NCBI RefSeq assembly: GCF_001425905.1
Contig: NZ_LMDY01000014.1
Location: 303,115 to 367,114 of the forward strand
Origin: Methylibium sp. Root1272
GTDB taxonomy: Bacteria; Pseudomonadota; Gammaproteobacteria; Burkholderiales; Burkholderiaceae_C
DNA length: 64,000 nucleotides
Direction of reading: 5' to 3'
The notes below the pieces were generated by a model. It was not told the origin of the DNA, searched no databases, and was given only the letters and a program-made list of their open reading frames with translations. Positions 1-8,326 of the stretch are shown piece after piece (positions within the stretch are counted from its first letter, which is position 1; the number at the start of each line of letters is the position of its first letter). The position numbers were made by a program, and so were the translations under genes.

Positions 1-116
1 GTGTCGCACAGCAAGGGTCCGGCGGACTTCAGCCCTTCGAGCAGGACCTCGTTCGCGGCATGCGTGCCATGCATCTTCCAGTTGCCGACCACCAGCTTGC
101 GGCGGGTTTCGCTCAT
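1..116 (-). CDS. tpiA: Triosephosphate isomerase, N-terminal fragment
   Basis: Glycolytic enzyme that interconverts dihydroxyacetone phosphate and glyceraldehyde 3-phosphate in the cytoplasm. Only the first 38 codons lie inside the window; the gene runs off the left edge. The N-terminus reads MSETRRKLVVGNWKMHG. It contains the family's GNWKM segment, with the Asn and Lys that bind and polarise the substrate. The ATG is preceded by an AAGGAG-like site in the 13-base gap from the quinone oxidoreductase gene, so the two are probably cotranscribed with pnp. The order rpsO-pnp-oxidoreductase-tpiA (usually followed by secG and nuo genes) is familiar in Burkholderiales. Confidence 0.95.
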   Translation of the reverse strand, partial: MSETRRKLVVGNWKMHGTHAANEVLLEGLKSAGPLLCD

Positions 117-129
117 TCGGTTCTCCTTG

Positions 130-1116
130 TCACCAGGTCAAGACGAGCTTGCCCACGTGCTGGCTGGACTCCATCAGCTCATGGGCCTGCGCGGCCTGCG
201 CGGCGGGAAACGTCTTGTGGATCATGGGCTTGAAGCGCCCAGCCTCGATCAGCGGCCAGACCCTGGCACGCAGCGCCGCGCCGATGGCGGCCTTGTATTC
301 GGTCGTGCGCGGACGCAGCGTGGAGCCGGTGATGGTGAGCCGTCGGCGCAGCAGCGCGCCGGCGTCGAACTCCGCCTTGCTGCCGCCCTGCACCGCGATG
401 ATGGACAGGCGCCCATCGTCGGCCAGGCACTGGATCTCGCGCGCCACGTAGCTGCCGGCGACCATGTCGAGGATGACATCGGCCCCGCGGCCCTCGGTGA
501 GGCGCCGGACCTCGGCGACGAAGTCCTGCGTCCGGTAGTTGATCGCCTCGTCAGCGCCGATCTCGCGGCAGGCTTGCGCCTTGGCGTCGTCGCCGACCGT
601 CACGATCACCCGGCAGCCGAAGGCCTTGGCCAACTGGATCGCCGTCACGCCGATGCCGCTCGAACCGCCCTGCACCAGCAGCGTTTCGCCGGGCTGGAGC
701 CGGGCCCGTTCGAAGACATTGATCCAGACCGTGAACAGCGTCTCCGGCAGGCTCGCCGCCTCGATGTCACTGTATGCCGCCGGCACCGGGAGACACTGGC
801 CGAACGGCGCCACGCAGCGCTGCGCATAGCCGCCGCCGTGGGTGAGCGCACAGACGCGGTCGCCGAGCCGGAACCCGGCCGCCGACAGCGCTGCCGCATC
901 GCCACCGACGATGCGTCCCGCAACCTCCAGCCCCGGCAGGTCCGATGCACCCGGCGGAGGCGGGTAGGCCCCCGCACGCTGCAGCACGTCGGGCCGGTTG
1001 ATGCCCGATGCGGCGACCTCGATGAGCAGTTCGCCCGGACCCGGCATGGGCTCGGGCCGCTCGACGAGACGCAACACCTCGGGCCCGCCGGGCTGAGAGA
1101 TTTCGATGGCTTGCAT
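130..1116 (-). CDS. NAD(P)H:quinone oxidoreductase, zinc-free MDR family (PIG3/zeta-crystallin type)
   Basis: A 328-residue medium-chain dehydrogenase/reductase. The N-terminal GroES-like domain (about residues 1-120) carries GINRPDVLQRAGAYPPPPGA, typical of the TP53I3/PIG3 group. The Rossmann domain has VQGGSSGIGVTAIQLAKAF near residue 145 for NADPH binding. Catalytic-zinc cysteines are not evident, which fits a quinone reductase rather than an alcohol dehydrogenase. Quinone reduction is the usual family assignment; the physiological substrate cannot be read from sequence. The gene starts with ATG 62 bases after the pnp stop and ends 13 bases before tpiA, so it is probably in the pnp-tpiA transcript. 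Confidence 0.88.
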   Translation of the reverse strand: MQAIEISQPGGPEVLRLVERPEPMPGPGELLIEVAASGINRPDVLQRAGAYPPPPGASDLPGLEVAGRIVGGDAAALSAAGFRLGDRVCALTHGGGYAQRCVAPFGQCLPVPAAYSDIEAASLPETLFTVWINVFERARLQPGETLLVQGGSSGIGVTAIQLAKAFGCRVIVTVGDDAKAQACREIGADEAINYRTQDFVAEVRRLTEGRGADVILDMVAGSYVAREIQCLADDGRLSIIAVQGGSKAEFDAGALLRRRLTITGSTLRPRTTEYKAAIGAALRARVWPLIEAGRFKPMIHKTFPAAQAAQAHELMESSQHVGKLVLTW

Positions 1117-1178
1117 GCGTCGTGCGTGTCTGCAGCGTCAGCGGCAACGGGCCGGCGACGCCACCTCCATCGTCTGCC

Positions 1179-3434
1179 TCACTCGGCCTGCGGCGACGGC
1201 ACGTCGGTTTCGGGGGTGGCCTGCGGCGCATCGCTGCGCTCGCGGCGCGGCGGGCGGTCGCCCCGGTCGCGGCCGCGGTCACCGCGATCGCCCCGGTCAC
1301 CGTATTCACGGCGCGGACGCTCCTCCTCGACATAGCCTTCCGGACGCTCGAGCAGCGCCTTCAGCGACAGCTTGATGCGCCCCTTCTCGTCCGTCTCCAG
1401 GACCTTGACCTTGACGATCTGGCCTTCGGTCAGGAAGTCGGTGACCTTCTCCACGCGCTGGTGCGCGATCTGGCTGATGTGCAGCAGGCCGTCCTTGCCG
1501 GGCAGGATGTTGACCAGCGCGCCGAAGTCCAGGATCTTGGTGACAGGGCCTTCGTAGATCTTGCCGATCTCGGCCTCGGCCGTGATCTCCTCGATGCGCT
1601 TCATGGCCGCCTGGGCCTTGTCGCCGTCGGTCGAGGCGATGGTGATGGTGCCGTCTTCCTCGATGTTGATTTGGGTGCCGGTTTCCTCGGTCAGCGCACG
1701 GATCGTGGCGCCGCCCTTGCCGATCACGTCGCGGATCTTCTCGGGGTTGATCTTCATCACGTAGAGACGCGGCGCGAACACCGACAGCTCTTCCTTCGCA
1801 CCGCCGAGCGCCTCGACCATCTTGCCGAGGATGTGCAGGCGCGCTTCCTTGGCCTGTGCCAGAGCCACCTGCATGATCTCCTTGGTGATGCCCTGGATCT
1901 TGATGTCCATCTGCAGCGCGGTCACGCCGGTGGTCGTGCCGGCCACCTTGAAGTCCATGTCGCCGAGGTGGTCCTCGTCGCCCAGGATGTCGGTCAGCAC
2001 CGCGAAGCGATTGCCGTCCTTGATCAGCCCCATCGCGATGCCGGCCACGTGCGCCTTCAGCGGTACGCCGGCGTCCATCATTGCCAGACAGCCGCCGCAG
2101 ACCGAGGCCATCGACGAGGAGCCGTTCGATTCGGTGATCTCCGAGACGACGCGGATCGCGTAGGCGAACTCGTCCTTCTTCGGCAGCACCGGGATCAGCG
2201 CGCGCTTGGCGAGGCGGCCGTGGCCGATCTCGCGGCGCTTGGGCGAGCCCACGCGGCCCGTCTCGCCGGTGGCGAAGGGAGGCATGTTGTAGTGGAACAT
2301 GAAGCGGTCCTCGAACTCGCCAGCCAGCGCATCGATGCGCTGCGTGTCGCGTTCGGTGCCCAGCGTGGTGATGACCAGCGCCTGCGTCTCGCCACGCGTG
2401 AACAGCGCCGAGCCGTGGGTGCGCGGCAGCACGCTGGAGCGGATCTCGATCGGGCGCACGGTGCGGGTGTCGCGACCGTCGATGCGCGGCTCGCCGGCCA
2501 GGATCTGGCTGCGCACGATCTTCGCCTCGATGTCGAACAGCAGGTTCTCGACCTTGACCTTGTCGACCGCCGTGCCGTCGGCCGCCAGAGCGGCCAGCAC
2601 CTCGGCATAGGCCGCGCGGGTGGCCTGCGTGCGATCCTGCTTGGAGCGGATCTGGTAGGCCGCGCGCAGCTTGGCTTCGCCCAGGCCGTTGACCTTGGCG
2701 ATGAAGTCCTCGTCCTTGGCGGGCGGGGTCCACTGCCACTCGGGCTTGCCGGCCTCGCGCACCAGTTCGTTGATCACGCGCACGGCGATGTTGCCCTGCT
2801 CGTGGCCGAACACCACGCCGCCGAGCATGATGTCCTCGGGCAGTTGGTCGGCCTCGGACTCCACCATCAGCACGGCCGCCTCGGTGCCGGCGACGATCAG
2901 GTCGAGCCTGGACTCGGCCAGTTGCGTCGGGCCCGGGTTGAGCACGTACTCGCCGTTGATGTAGCCCACGCGCGCCGCGCCGATCGGGCCGTTGAACGGG
3001 ATGCCGCTGATCGCCAGCGCGGCGCTGGAGCCGATCAGCGCGGCGATGTCGGCCGACGCCTCGGGATTCAGCGACAGCACGTGCACGACGACCTGCACCT
3101 CGTTGTAGAAGCCTTCGGGGAACAGCGGACGCAGCGGCCGGTCGATCAGACGCGAGGTCAGCGTCTCCAGTTCGCTCGGGCGGCCTTCACGCTTGAAGAA
3201 GCTGCCGGGGATCTTGCCGGCGGCATAGGTCTTCTCGATGTAGTCGACCGTCAGCGGAAAGAAATCCTGGCCCGGCTTCGGGTTCTTGGCCGCGACGACC
3301 GTGGCCAGCACCACGGTGCCGTCCATGTCGACGACGACCGCGCCGCCCGACTGGCGGGCGATCTCGCCGGTTTCCAGCGTGACGGTGTGCTGGCCCCATT
3401 GGAAGGTCTTGGTGATCTTGTTGAACAGGCTCAT
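1179..3434 (-). CDS. pnp: Polyribonucleotide nucleotidyltransferase (PNPase)
   Basis: A 751-residue 3'-5' phosphorolytic exoribonuclease, a trimer that degrades mRNA and associates with RNase E degradosomes. Two RNase PH-like domains occupy about residues 1-550. A KH domain follows ([20 protein letters not shown] near 565). An S1 domain comes next ([26 protein letters not shown] near 625). The C-terminal tail is rich in Arg, Gly and Asp with repeated [10 protein letters not shown] and is probably disordered, a common place for RNA or RNase E contacts. The ATG has a GGAGACAAGC ribosome site. It lies downstream of rpsO beyond a terminator-like hairpin. A second hairpin in the leader may mediate autocontrol. 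Confidence 0.97.
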   Translation of the reverse strand: MSLFNKITKTFQWGQHTVTLETGEIARQSGGAVVVDMDGTVVLATVVAAKNPKPGQDFFPLTVDYIEKTYAAGKIPGSFFKREGRPSELETLTSRLIDRPLRPLFPEGFYNEVQVVVHVLSLNPEASADIAALIGSSAALAISGIPFNGPIGAARVGYINGEYVLNPGPTQLAESRLDLIVAGTEAAVLMVESEADQLPEDIMLGGVVFGHEQGNIAVRVINELVREAGKPEWQWTPPAKDEDFIAKVNGLGEAKLRAAYQIRSKQDRTQATRAAYAEVLAALAADGTAVDKVKVENLLFDIEAKIVRSQILAGEPRIDGRDTRTVRPIEIRSSVLPRTHGSALFTRGETQALVITTLGTERDTQRIDALAGEFEDRFMFHYNMPPFATGETGRVGSPKRREIGHGRLAKRALIPVLPKKDEFAYAIRVVSEITESNGSSSMASVCGGCLAMMDAGVPLKAHVAGIAMGLIKDGNRFAVLTDILGDEDHLGDMDFKVAGTTTGVTALQMDIKIQGITKEIMQVALAQAKEARLHILGKMVEALGGAKEELSVFAPRLYVMKINPEKIRDVIGKGGATIRALTEETGTQINIEEDGTITIASTDGDKAQAAMKRIEEITAEAEIGKIYEGPVTKILDFGALVNILPGKDGLLHISQIAHQRVEKVTDFLTEGQIVKVKVLETDEKGRIKLSLKALLERPEGYVEEERPRREYGDRGDRGDRGRDRGDRPPRRERSDAPQATPETDVPSPQAE

Positions 3435-3532
3435 GCTTGTCTCCAGTTGGATGCCCGGCGCGGTGCGTCGGGGCGACTCGGGGCGCGATCGGTGGCGCCT
3501 GTCACCGGGAGCTCAGCTCTCGAGCGGGATGC

Positions 3533-3570
3533 CATTCCAGCGCGCCTGCGGCGGCAACCGCGTTGGAATG
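3533..3570 (-). promoter_or_regulatory. pnp leader hairpin (possible RNase III processing/autoregulation site)
   Basis: Two 12-base arms at 3533-3544 and 3559-3570 pair fully with one G-U, around a 14-base loop. The structure lies about 100 bases upstream of the pnp ATG, between pnp and the rpsO terminator. In E. coli an RNase III-cleaved hairpin in the same place lets PNPase repress its own synthesis. The position and stem length fit that model, but the function here is inferred. Confidence 0.5.
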
Positions 3571-3600
3571 ACACATCGACGCTCTCTTCGGGCTTGCTCC

Positions 3601-3644
3601 AAAACACGAAGAGCCTGCGCTGGGGGTGCCAGACAGGCTCTTCG
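3601..3644 (-). terminator. rpsO intrinsic terminator / attenuator before pnp
   Basis: Perfect 11-base arms (CGAAGAGCCTG at 3607-3617 and its complement at 3634-3644) form a hairpin on the minus strand, followed by TGTTTT. It starts 14 bases past the rpsO stop. In E. coli the equivalent hairpin partly stops rpsO transcripts and lets some read through into pnp. Confidence 0.8.
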
Positions 3645-3658
3645 TCATGCGATTCGGC

Positions 3659-3928
3659 TTACTTGCGCAGGCCCAGCTTCTGGATCAGTGCGGTGTAGCG
3701 GTCGGCGTCCTTGCCCTTCAGGTAGTCGAGCAGCTTGCGACGACGGCTCACCATCTTCAGCAGGCCACGGCGACCGTGGTGATCCTTGGCGTGGGTCTTG
3801 AAGTGCGGGGTCAGGTCGTTGATGCGAGCGGTCAGGATGGCCACTTGCACTTCGGGCGAGCCCGTGTCGGAAGCGCCGCGCGCATTCGACTTGACGATTT
3901 CGGGGATGTTGAGGTCGGCGACTGCCAT
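3659..3928 (-). CDS. rpsO: 30S ribosomal protein S15
   Basis: An 89-residue primary 16S rRNA-binding protein of the small subunit platform. The chain contains [20 protein letters not shown] and [20 protein letters not shown], the S15 signature with its rRNA-contacting His and Arg residues. The length matches the family exactly. ATG at 3928 is preceded by CAGGAAACAG. Longer upstream frames lack homology and are not used. It is the first gene of the rpsO-pnp-oxidoreductase-tpiA series. Confidence 0.97.
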   Translation of the reverse strand: MAVADLNIPEIVKSNARGASDTGSPEVQVAILTARINDLTPHFKTHAKDHHGRRGLLKMVSRRRKLLDYLKGKDADRYTALIQKLGLRK

Positions 3929-4068
3929 GTCTGTTTCCTGCTTGCGATGAAACCGCTGACGCTCGCAGGAACGGCGTGCCACGGTTTCGAGTTTCCACTT
4001 GCGGTCACGGGTGAAACCGACCCATGCCGTGCTGATGTTGCGCAGCCACTGGCCGCGAAACCTCGAAA

Positions 4069-5235
4069 TTATAGCCGCAGTCCCTTCCGCAGGCGCTCGA
4101 CCCCTCGCGTCAGGCGGGCCGGATCGCGGGAAGCGAAGCACCAGCGCAGCCAGCCTTCCGCCTCCGGCCCGAAGGCCGCTCCCGGCGCAAGACCCAGGCC
4201 GGCATCGGCCACCAGCCGCTTCGCGAAGGCCAGCGAGTCCGTTTCACCGGCCACGCGGAAGAAGGCGTACATGCCGCCATCGGGCACCGCCACCTCCACG
4301 CCCGGCAGCGTCTGCAGCGCCGGCAGCAAGGTGTCACGGCAGGTTCGCAGGTGCGCGACCAGGCCGGGCACCGTCGCCCCTGCTCCCTGCACTGCCGCCA
4401 GCCCGGCCCGCTGCACGAAGACCGGCGCGCAGGAGGTGTTGAACTCGATCAGCTTGCCGACCGCGTCCAGCAGGGCGGGCGGCAGCACCAGCCAGCCGAG
4501 CCGCCAGCCGGTCATCAGGAAGCTCTTCGAGAAACTGTGCGCGACGAGCAGGCGGTCGTCGGCTTCGGCGACGTCGAGGAAGGACGGTGCAGCCGGCGGT
4601 TCGCCTTGCGTGGGGATGGCCCCGAAGTAAAGCCTTTCGTAGACCTCGTCGGCGACGATCCAGGTGCCGGTGCGGCGACAGTGCGCCAGGATCGCCGCCT
4701 GCTCGTCGCGGCTCAGCGTCCAGCCGGTCGGGTTGTTCGGCGCATTCACCAGTAGCACGCGGGTGCGTGGGGTGACGGCCGCCAGCAACTCGTCGAGGTC
4801 CAGCCGCCAGGCGCCCGCCCGCGGCCGCAGCGACACGCGCTTCACCTGCGCGCCCAGGATGACCGGCTGCGCGGTCAGGTTGGGCCAGACCGGCACGACC
4901 GCCACGACCTCGTCGCCGGCCCCGGCCAGAGCCTGCATTGCGATCATCAGCGCGTTCACGCCCGACGAGGTGACGGCGACCCGCTCCGGCCCGAGCGGCC
5001 GGTGCAACGCACTGGCGTAGGCCGCCAGCGCTTCGCGCAGTTCGGGCAGGCCGAGGTTGTGCGAGTAGAAGGTCTCGCCCTGCCCCAGCGACGCGATGGC
5101 CGCGTCGCGGACGAAAGCGGGCGTCACATCGTCGCCCTCGCCGAACCAGAAGGCCAGCACGTCGCTGCGGCCCAAGCCGGCGTTGGCCACTTCGCGGATC
5201 TTGGAGCCGGGCAGTTGCCGGATGACGTCGCGCAT
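4069..5235 (-). CDS. PLP-dependent class I/II aminotransferase
   Basis: A 388-residue fold-type I aminotransferase. Recognisable elements are [12 protein letters not shown] (substrate carboxylate and PLP contacts), [11 protein letters not shown] (Asp that binds the pyridine nitrogen) and [17 protein letters not shown], where the Lys near residue 236 forms the Schiff base and the Arg holds the phosphate. The ATG at 5235 starts [20 protein letters not shown], the natural N-terminus; upstream codons in the same frame read as non-coding. The amino acid and oxo-acid specificity (aspartate, alanine or aromatic) cannot be fixed from sequence. It is transcribed away from the hsp20 gene. Confidence 0.9.
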   Translation of the reverse strand: MRDVIRQLPGSKIREVANAGLGRSDVLAFWFGEGDDVTPAFVRDAAIASLGQGETFYSHNLGLPELREALAAYASALHRPLGPERVAVTSSGVNALMIAMQALAGAGDEVVAVVPVWPNLTAQPVILGAQVKRVSLRPRAGAWRLDLDELLAAVTPRTRVLLVNAPNNPTGWTLSRDEQAAILAHCRRTGTWIVADEVYERLYFGAIPTQGEPPAAPSFLDVAEADDRLLVAHSFSKSFLMTGWRLGWLVLPPALLDAVGKLIEFNTSCAPVFVQRAGLAAVQGAGATVPGLVAHLRTCRDTLLPALQTLPGVEVAVPDGGMYAFFRVAGETDSLAFAKRLVADAGLGLAPGAAFGPEAEGWLRWCFASRDPARLTRGVERLRKGLRL

Positions 5236-5308
5236 CGCTGGGATCTCCCGAAAAGGCGGTAGGCCGAAGGCGACGCTTCGTGAGGGCGACGCCTCGAAAT
5301 GCAACGGC

Positions 5309-5337
5309 CTTGAAAACAAAAATGCCGCTCTCAATTC
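5309..5337 (+). promoter_or_regulatory. Candidate sigma-32 (heat-shock) promoter of hsp20
   Basis: CTTGAAA at 5309-5315 is an exact match to the sigma-32 -35 consensus. A CTCAATTC element follows after 14 bases, a partial match to CCCCATNT. It lies about 50 bases upstream of the Hsp20 ATG, in the right orientation. The downstream leader contains TTCGCT about 20 bases before the AGGAG ribosome site, which is weakly reminiscent of a ROSE-type RNA thermometer. Confidence 0.5.
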
Positions 5338-5388
5338 GGCGGCATGGGCAGCCGTTCGCTGCCTTCCATTCGATTCTAGGAGAACGCC

Positions 5389-5844
5389 ATGTTCGTCATG
5401 CCCGTCACCCGTACCCATCGCCACGCCTACAACGGCCACGCCCGCGACCTGAGCCGCGCATTCGACCGCCTATTCGACAGCAGCGTGGAGCGTGTCTTCG
5501 CTGCCGCGGCCGACAGCGCCCCCCGCCAACCTTCGCTGGACCTGCGCGAGACCGAGCAGAACTACAGCGTGCAGCTCGACATGCCCGGCGTCGCGAAGGA
5601 AGACGTCAAGGTCACGATCGACGGCAAGCGCGTCAGCATCGAGGCAGCGGCACGAACCGAGGCGCCGGCCCCCGAAGGCGAGCGCCTGCTGGTGCGCGAA
5701 CGCAGTGCCACCGCCTATGCCCGCAGCTTCACGCTCCCGGTCGAGGTCGACGAGTCCGCGTCGCAGGCTCGGCTGGAGAACGGTGTGCTGAGCCTGACTC
5801 TGACCAAGAAGCTCAAGCCGGCCACCCAGCTCGCGGTCGGCTGA
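5389..5844 (+). CDS. Hsp20/alpha-crystallin small heat-shock protein
   Basis: A 151-residue ATP-independent holdase that binds unfolding proteins in large oligomers. The alpha-crystallin domain spans about residues 45-145. It holds YSVQLDMPGVAKEDVKVTID, a RSFTLPVEVD strand and the NGVLSLTLTKK end motif with the conserved G-V-L. The N-terminal arm has DLSRAFDRLFDSS, an amphipathic segment. A strong AGGAGA precedes the ATG; a second ATG three codons on is also possible. A heat-shock promoter is visible upstream, so stress induction is likely. Confidence 0.93.
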   Translation: MFVMPVTRTHRHAYNGHARDLSRAFDRLFDSSVERVFAAAADSAPRQPSLDLRETEQNYSVQLDMPGVAKEDVKVTIDGKRVSIEAAARTEAPAPEGERLLVRERSATAYARSFTLPVEVDESASQARLENGVLSLTLTKKLKPATQLAVG

Positions 5845-5871
5845 TCGCGGCGATCCGCTGGACGGTGGCGC

Positions 5872-6918
5872 TCAAGGCGCCAAGCCGTCCAGCGCCGCGA
5901 GCGGCCATCTGGGTTGCACATCGAAGGCGTGGTCGTGCCGCGCCACCGCGCGGCCGGCCTGCAGACGCATCGCCGCGGCCAAAGCGATCATCGCGCCGTT
6001 GTCGGTGCACAGCTGTAGCTCGGGGTAGTGCACGCGCACGCCGCGTTTCGCGCAGGCGGCATCGAGCTGCGTCCGCAGGCTGCGATTCGCCCCCACCCCG
6101 CCCGCCACCACCAGCCGCCGTAGGCCGGTCGCTTTCAGGGCGGCGAGCGATTTCTTCACCAGCACTTCCACGATCGCGGCCTGCGTGGAGGCGGCCAGGT
6201 CGGCGCGCGGCTGTTCGCAGACGCCGTCACCGAGCTTCATGACCTGGGTGCGCACGGCGGTCTTGAGTCCGGCGAACGAGAAATCCAGCGTGTCCCGGTG
6301 CAGCAGCGGCCGGGGCAACGCATAGGCGGTCGGATCGCCAAACTCCGCCAGCCTCGCGAGCGCCGGTCCGCCGGGGTAGCCCAGGCCGAGCAGCTTGGCC
6401 GACTTGTCGAACGCCTCGCCGGCCGCGTCGTCGATGGTTTCACCGAGCAATGCGTAGTCGCCCACGCCGTCGACCCGCATCAGCTGCGTGTGCCCGCCCG
6501 AGACCAGCAGCGCCACGAACGGAAACTGCGGCGGATCGGCCGCCAGGAAAGGCGACAGCAGGTGCCCCTCCAGATGATGAATACCCAGCACCGGCCGGTC
6601 CAGCGCCGCGGCGAGCGCACAGGCGACGGCGCTGCCGACCAGCAGCGCACCGGCCAGCCCGGGGCCGCGGGTATAGGCCACCACGTCGATGTCGGCCCGG
6701 CCCTTGCCCGCCTCGGCCAGCACCTGCCGCGTCAGCGGCAGCACACGGCGGATGTGGTCGCGCGAGGCGAGTTCGGGCACGACGCCGCCGTAGGCCTCGT
6801 GCATGCTGACCTGGCTGTGCAGGGCATGGGCGAGCAGTTGCGGCGGCGCGCCGTCGTTTGCCGCCACCAGCGCCACGCCCGTTTCGTCGCAGGAGGATTC
6901 GAAACCGAGGATCAGCAT
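5872..6918 (-). CDS. tsaD: tRNA N6-threonylcarbamoyladenosine transferase TsaD
   Basis: A 348-residue catalytic subunit that, with TsaB and TsaE, moves the threonylcarbamoyl group onto A37 of ANN-decoding tRNAs (t6A). It starts [17 protein letters not shown], the ASKHA-fold phosphate loop typical of Tsa[17 protein letters not shown] and the metal-binding [13 protein letters not shown] follow. VSGGHTQLM and a C-terminal [10 protein letters not shown] complete the family pattern. ATG 6918 is chosen because the frame upstream has no homology. It ends 27 bases from the convergent hsp20 stop. TcdA, which further modifies t6A, is encoded at 56.4-57.2 kb. Confidence 0.95.
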   Translation of the reverse strand: MLILGFESSCDETGVALVAANDGAPPQLLAHALHSQVSMHEAYGGVVPELASRDHIRRVLPLTRQVLAEAGKGRADIDVVAYTRGPGLAGALLVGSAVACALAAALDRPVLGIHHLEGHLLSPFLAADPPQFPFVALLVSGGHTQLMRVDGVGDYALLGETIDDAAGEAFDKSAKLLGLGYPGGPALARLAEFGDPTAYALPRPLLHRDTLDFSFAGLKTAVRTQVMKLGDGVCEQPRADLAASTQAAIVEVLVKKSLAALKATGLRRLVVAGGVGANRSLRTQLDAACAKRGVRVHYPELQLCTDNGAMIALAAAMRLQAGRAVARHDHAFDVQPRWPLAALDGLAP

Positions 6919-7116
6919 CGCGACAGTGTAGTGAGGCGGTTCCGGCGCCACGCCCACAAGGCCCTGCCACAAAACCACGCCACTAGTTTCCTTTGGTCAC
7001 ATGGCGGGTGTGACGGAACACACGATTTTCCGGACCCTCGCCCTATCGCCGCACCGGCACGATGGTTAACCTGCATCCACAGCGGCGTGAGGCCGTGCTC
7101 CCCGGTAGATCGCACC

Positions 7117-7398
7117 ATGAAACAGTACAAGCTCTCCGCTTGGCCCGACCTGCCGGCAGGATTCCACCGCACGGCCTACCGGCGCATGCTGCACCAGATG
7201 TCCCACCGCCACGTGTCCGTCCGCCAACTGATGGACGAGAGCGGACTGGCGCGATCGGCTGTGATGCAGTTTCTGGAAACGCTGTCGGAGCGCGAGCAGC
7301 TCGACGAACGCAACCATGCCGCGCCGCCCTCCGCGTTCGGCAAGCTGTTCCCGATGATGCTGTGGCGCCGCGCCTTCGCGGCACAAAGGCCGATGTAG
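7117..7398 (+). CDS. Conserved-type small protein with helix-turn-helix-like segment, function unknown
   Basis: A 93-residue protein starting MKQYKLSAWPDLPAGFHRTA. Residues about 25-55 (VSVRQLMDESGLARSAVMQF) read like a helix-turn-helix: two helices around a short turn, with Ala and Gly in the usual places. The C-terminus is basic and aromatic (FGKLFPMMLWRRAFA). No enzyme motif is visible. It lies immediately upstream of nasT, with its own terminator between them, and is divergent from tsaD. A regulatory role in nitrogen control is possible but unsupported. Confidence 0.65.
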   Translation: MKQYKLSAWPDLPAGFHRTAYRRMLHQMSHRHVSVRQLMDESGLARSAVMQFLETLSEREQLDERNHAAPPSAFGKLFPMMLWRRAFAAQRPM

Positions 7399-7427
7399 AC
7401 GGGCCCACCCGCCCAGTGACAAGGCCC

Positions 7428-7460
7428 GCCTCGCGCGGGCCTTGTCGTTTCCGGCCTCGG
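7428..7460 (+). terminator. Intrinsic terminator after the small HTH-like gene
   Basis: Perfect 12-base arms (GACAAGGCCCGC at 7428-7439, complement at 7445-7456) enclose a 5-base loop and are followed by GTTT. It lies 29 bases after the stop and 40 bases before nasT. The T-tract is short, so some read-through is possible. Confidence 0.7.
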
Positions 7461-7499
7461 CGCGGCCGCCGTTGGCGCGCTCCTTGCAGCGCAGCAAGC

Positions 7500-8132
7500 A
7501 TGACTTCCCTCCAGGCGCTGCGCATCGTCATCGTCGCACCGGAATCGCTCACCCCGGCGCCGGACGACGACGAGGCGCTGGTCGAGGCGGAGCGCTCCCG
7601 CAGCCTGCGCATCGGACTGCTGGCCAATGGCTACAACATCGTCGCGGTGCTGCCGATCGATGCCTTCCTGCCAGAGCGCATCGCGCAGATCCAGCCCGAC
7701 ATGATCGTCGTCGACGCCCAGAGCCAGGCGCGCGACACGCTCGAGCACGTGGTGATGTCCACCCGCGACGAGCGCCGTCCCATCGTGCTGTTCACCGACG
7801 ATGCCGACACCAGTCATGTCGGAGCGGCCATCGCCGCGGGCGTGACGGCCTACGTCGTCGCCGGTCTGGCGCCTGAGCGCATCAAACCGGTGCTCGACGT
7901 CGCGCTTGCACGGTTTCAGCACGAGGAAGCCCTGCGCCGCGAACTCGCCGATGCGCGCACGCAACTCAGCGACCGCAAGCTGATCGACCGCGCCAAGGGC
8001 CTGTTGATGAGCCGCCAGCAACTCAGCGAGGACGAGGCCTACGCCCGGCTGCGCAAGACCGCGATGGACCGCGGGCTGCGCGTGGCCGAGGTCGCGCAGC
8101 GCCTGATCGACGTGGCCGACATGCTGGGCTGA
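7500..8132 (+). CDS. nasT: ANTAR-domain antitermination regulator (NasT type)
   Basis: A 210-residue RNA-binding response-regulator-like protein. Residues about 1-140 form a receiver-like domain (DMIVVDAQSQARDTLEHVVM has an acidic residue where the phospho-acceptor would be). Residues about 150-208 form the ANTAR domain: LIDRAKGLLMSRQQLSEDEA and LRKTAMDRGLRVAEVAQRLI. ANTAR proteins bind paired hexaloop hairpins and prevent terminator formation. Exactly such hairpins and a terminator lie just downstream, in front of nrtA. In the known system NasT is held by the nitrate sensor NasS; no cytoplasmic NasS is encoded in this window. Confidence 0.92.
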   Translation: MTSLQALRIVIVAPESLTPAPDDDEALVEAERSRSLRIGLLANGYNIVAVLPIDAFLPERIAQIQPDMIVVDAQSQARDTLEHVVMSTRDERRPIVLFTDDADTSHVGAAIAAGVTAYVVAGLAPERIKPVLDVALARFQHEEALRRELADARTQLSDRKLIDRAKGLLMSRQQLSEDEAYARLRKTAMDRGLRVAEVAQRLIDVADMLG

Positions 8133-8152
8133 GCGCCGCCGCTTCCCTCCTC

Positions 8153-8168
8153 TGGCATGAGGTTTGCT
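8153..8168 (+). promoter_or_regulatory. Sigma-54 (RpoN) promoter of the nrtABC operon
   Basis: TGGCATGAGGTTTGCT matches the sigma-54 consensus TGGCAY-N5-TTGCW, with the -24 GG and -12 GC separated by exactly 10 bases. It lies 20 bases after the nasT stop. Transcription would start near 8178, just before the first leader hairpin. NtrC-type nitrogen control is inferred from sigma factor and operon content. Confidence 0.85.
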
Positions 8169-8181
8169 GCAATGCAACCAA

Positions 8182-8229
8182 GGATCAATGGCGATCCCCT
8201 TTCCGGTGCGGCCACAGTGGGCTACACCG
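8182..8229 (+). promoter_or_regulatory. ANTAR-target dual hexaloop leader RNA
   Basis: Two successive hairpins have 6-base loops with A at loop position 1 and G at position 4, the known recognition pattern of ANTAR proteins. The first is GGATC-AATGGC-GATCC (8182-8197). The second has loop ACAGTG (8214-8219) on an 11-base-pair stem, 8203-8213 with 8220-8230, carrying one mismatch. They follow the predicted transcript start within a few bases and end about 10 bases before the terminator. The arrangement copies the Klebsiella nasF leader logic, where the ANTAR protein NasR permits read-through. Confidence 0.82.
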
Positions 8230-8238
8230 CAGCAGACG

Positions 8239-8299
8239 ACGGCGTCTCACCCTGCGCAGCCCCATGGCTGTGCAGCCGTGACGACGCCGTTTTTCTTTT
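8239..8299 (+). terminator. Regulated intrinsic terminator in the nrtA leader
   Basis: Outer arms ACGGCGTC (8239-8246) and GACGCCGT (8283-8290) pair perfectly and are followed by TTTTCTTTT. A nested hairpin (8252-8275, 10 base pairs, CCAT loop) fills the loop. It sits after the nasT stop and 28 bases before the nrtA ATG. It can therefore only serve the nrt transcript, and would stop it unless NasT binds the hexaloops. Confidence 0.85.
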
Positions 8300-8326
8300 G
8301 AGCCCGATTCTTGGAGTCCGAATGCC

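Noticed and set aside
1122..3698. 858-codon plus-strand frame opposite pnp
   Set aside because: It mirrors pnp in GC-rich DNA. The translation is His/Gln/Arg/Leu-rich with no domain, while the minus strand encodes a full PNPase.
8161..8179. GGTTTGC-TGCAAT-GCAACC as the first ANTAR hairpin
   Set aside because: It has a 6-base loop, but it overlaps the sigma-54 -12 element and lies upstream of the predicted transcript start; the loop also lacks A1 and G4. The hairpins at 8182 and 8204 fit better.
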